A model generated the notes under the pieces. It was not told where the DNA came from. It did no database searches and saw nothing but the letters and a program-made list of their open reading frames with translations. From Desertivirga xinjiangensis (GTDB taxonomy: Bacteria > Bacteroidota > Bacteroidia > Sphingobacteriales > Sphingobacteriaceae), in assembly GCF_024436435.1 (NCBI RefSeq), contig NZ_JAFMZP010000004.1:124001-188000 (forward strand): DNA of 64,000 nucleotides, read 5' to 3'. This document shows positions 63,687 to 64,000 of this stretch, piece after piece (positions within the stretch are counted from its first letter, which is position 1; the number at the start of each line of letters is the position of its first letter). The position numbers and the translations under genes were made by a program.

Positions 63687-64000
63687 ATGAAATTTCTGTT
63701 TTTATTATTATCTTTTTTGAGTTTTACAACAGTTTCATTTGCCCAAAAGCAATCCATCTACAAAAAAGGCTGGATTGACTTTAATAAAAATGGTAAAAAG
63801 GACATCTTTGAAGACCCTTCTCAAGAGATAGAAAAGAGAGTTCAAGATCTTCTTTCGCAAATGACACTGGAGGAAAAGACCAATCAAACTGCTACTTTAT
63901 ATGGCTTTGGCAGGGTATTAAAGGATGAACTCCCTACTCCTCAATGGAAGCAAATGATCTGGAAAGATGGCATAGCCAATATTGATGAACATCTTAACGG
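63687..64000 (+). CDS. GH3 beta-glycosidase, 3' end cut by window edge
   Basis: The first 104 codons read as a Sec signal (MKFLFLLLSFLSFTTVSFA), then IDFNKNGKKDIFEDP, an EF-hand-like loop also present in the GH3 at 37728, then VQDLLSQMTLEEKTNQTATLYG, the GH3 entry motif. A GxGRV.KDELP segment follows. The gene continues beyond the window. It has its own promoter, separating it from the upstream beta-helix genes. Confidence 0.85.
   Translation, partial: MKFLFLLLSFLSFTTVSFAQKQSIYKKGWIDFNKNGKKDIFEDPSQEIEKRVQDLLSQMTLEEKTNQTATLYGFGRVLKDELPTPQWKQMIWKDGIANIDEHLN

Noticed and set aside
1-64000. tRNA, rRNA, CRISPR arrays, transposases, phage genes
   Set aside because: No cloverleaf, repeat-spacer array or recombinase-like protein was recognised; the intergenic space is small and mostly accounted for.

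Overview
The window is a carbohydrate-catabolism region from a Bacteroidota genome. Four SusC/SusD loci, a hybrid two-component regulator, type IX secretion (T9SS) tails and TAnnTTTG-type promoter elements all point there. The style of the proteins suggests a soil or plant-associated member of the Sphingobacteriaceae (Pedobacter or Mucilaginibacter type), but genus cannot be fixed from this sequence. Nearly everything is on the + strand. Only the LacI-family regulator at about 13.4-14.4 kb is on the - strand.

Region 1 (1-11.9 kb) is a glucuronoxylan utilization locus: a SusC cut by the window edge, SusD, a GH10 xylanase with an inserted carbohydrate-binding module, a sialate-O-acetylesterase-type esterase, a second GH10 lipoprotein and a GH115 alpha-glucuronidase. 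Together these would bind xylan at the surface, cut the backbone, remove acetyl groups and release (methyl)glucuronic acid. A hairpin terminator lies after the first GH10, and a stronger one closes the block after GH115.

Region 2 (12-20 kb): an Hsp70-like ATPase stands alone. A LacI-family regulator then faces a three-gene unit made of an FAD oxidoreductase without signal peptide, a sodium:solute symporter and a second acetylesterase. A 20+1+20 bp inverted repeat with two LacI-type operators lies between them.

Region 3 (20.0-32.2 kb) holds two consecutive SusC/SusD pairs and a GH3 enzyme. Its leader carries a second operator pair with the same 19-bp spacing as the pair at the LacI gene, so the LacI protein probably controls both units. 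The first SusC lacks the usual N-terminal domain and TonB box.

Region 4 (32.3-64 kb): a hybrid two-component regulator with GTG start, an ECF sigma factor, a 78-residue protein resembling only the cytoplasmic part of a FecR anti-sigma factor, a GH3 and a Spy-like periplasmic protein. A second large locus follows: SusC, SusD, a SusE-position lipoprotein, GH29 fucosidase, a T9SS-exported protein, an SGNH esterase, an alginate-lyase-family protein, a six-hairpin glycosidase, a Tat-exported pyruvyltransferase-like protein, two paralogous beta-helix proteins, a third beta-helix protein and another GH3 cut by the window end. This gene set suggests an acidic, acetylated, fucose-containing polysaccharide, possibly a pyruvylated one; that substrate is an inference.

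No tRNA, rRNA, CRISPR array, transposase or phage gene was seen. Start codons were chosen by signal peptides and are often internal to the longest open frame.
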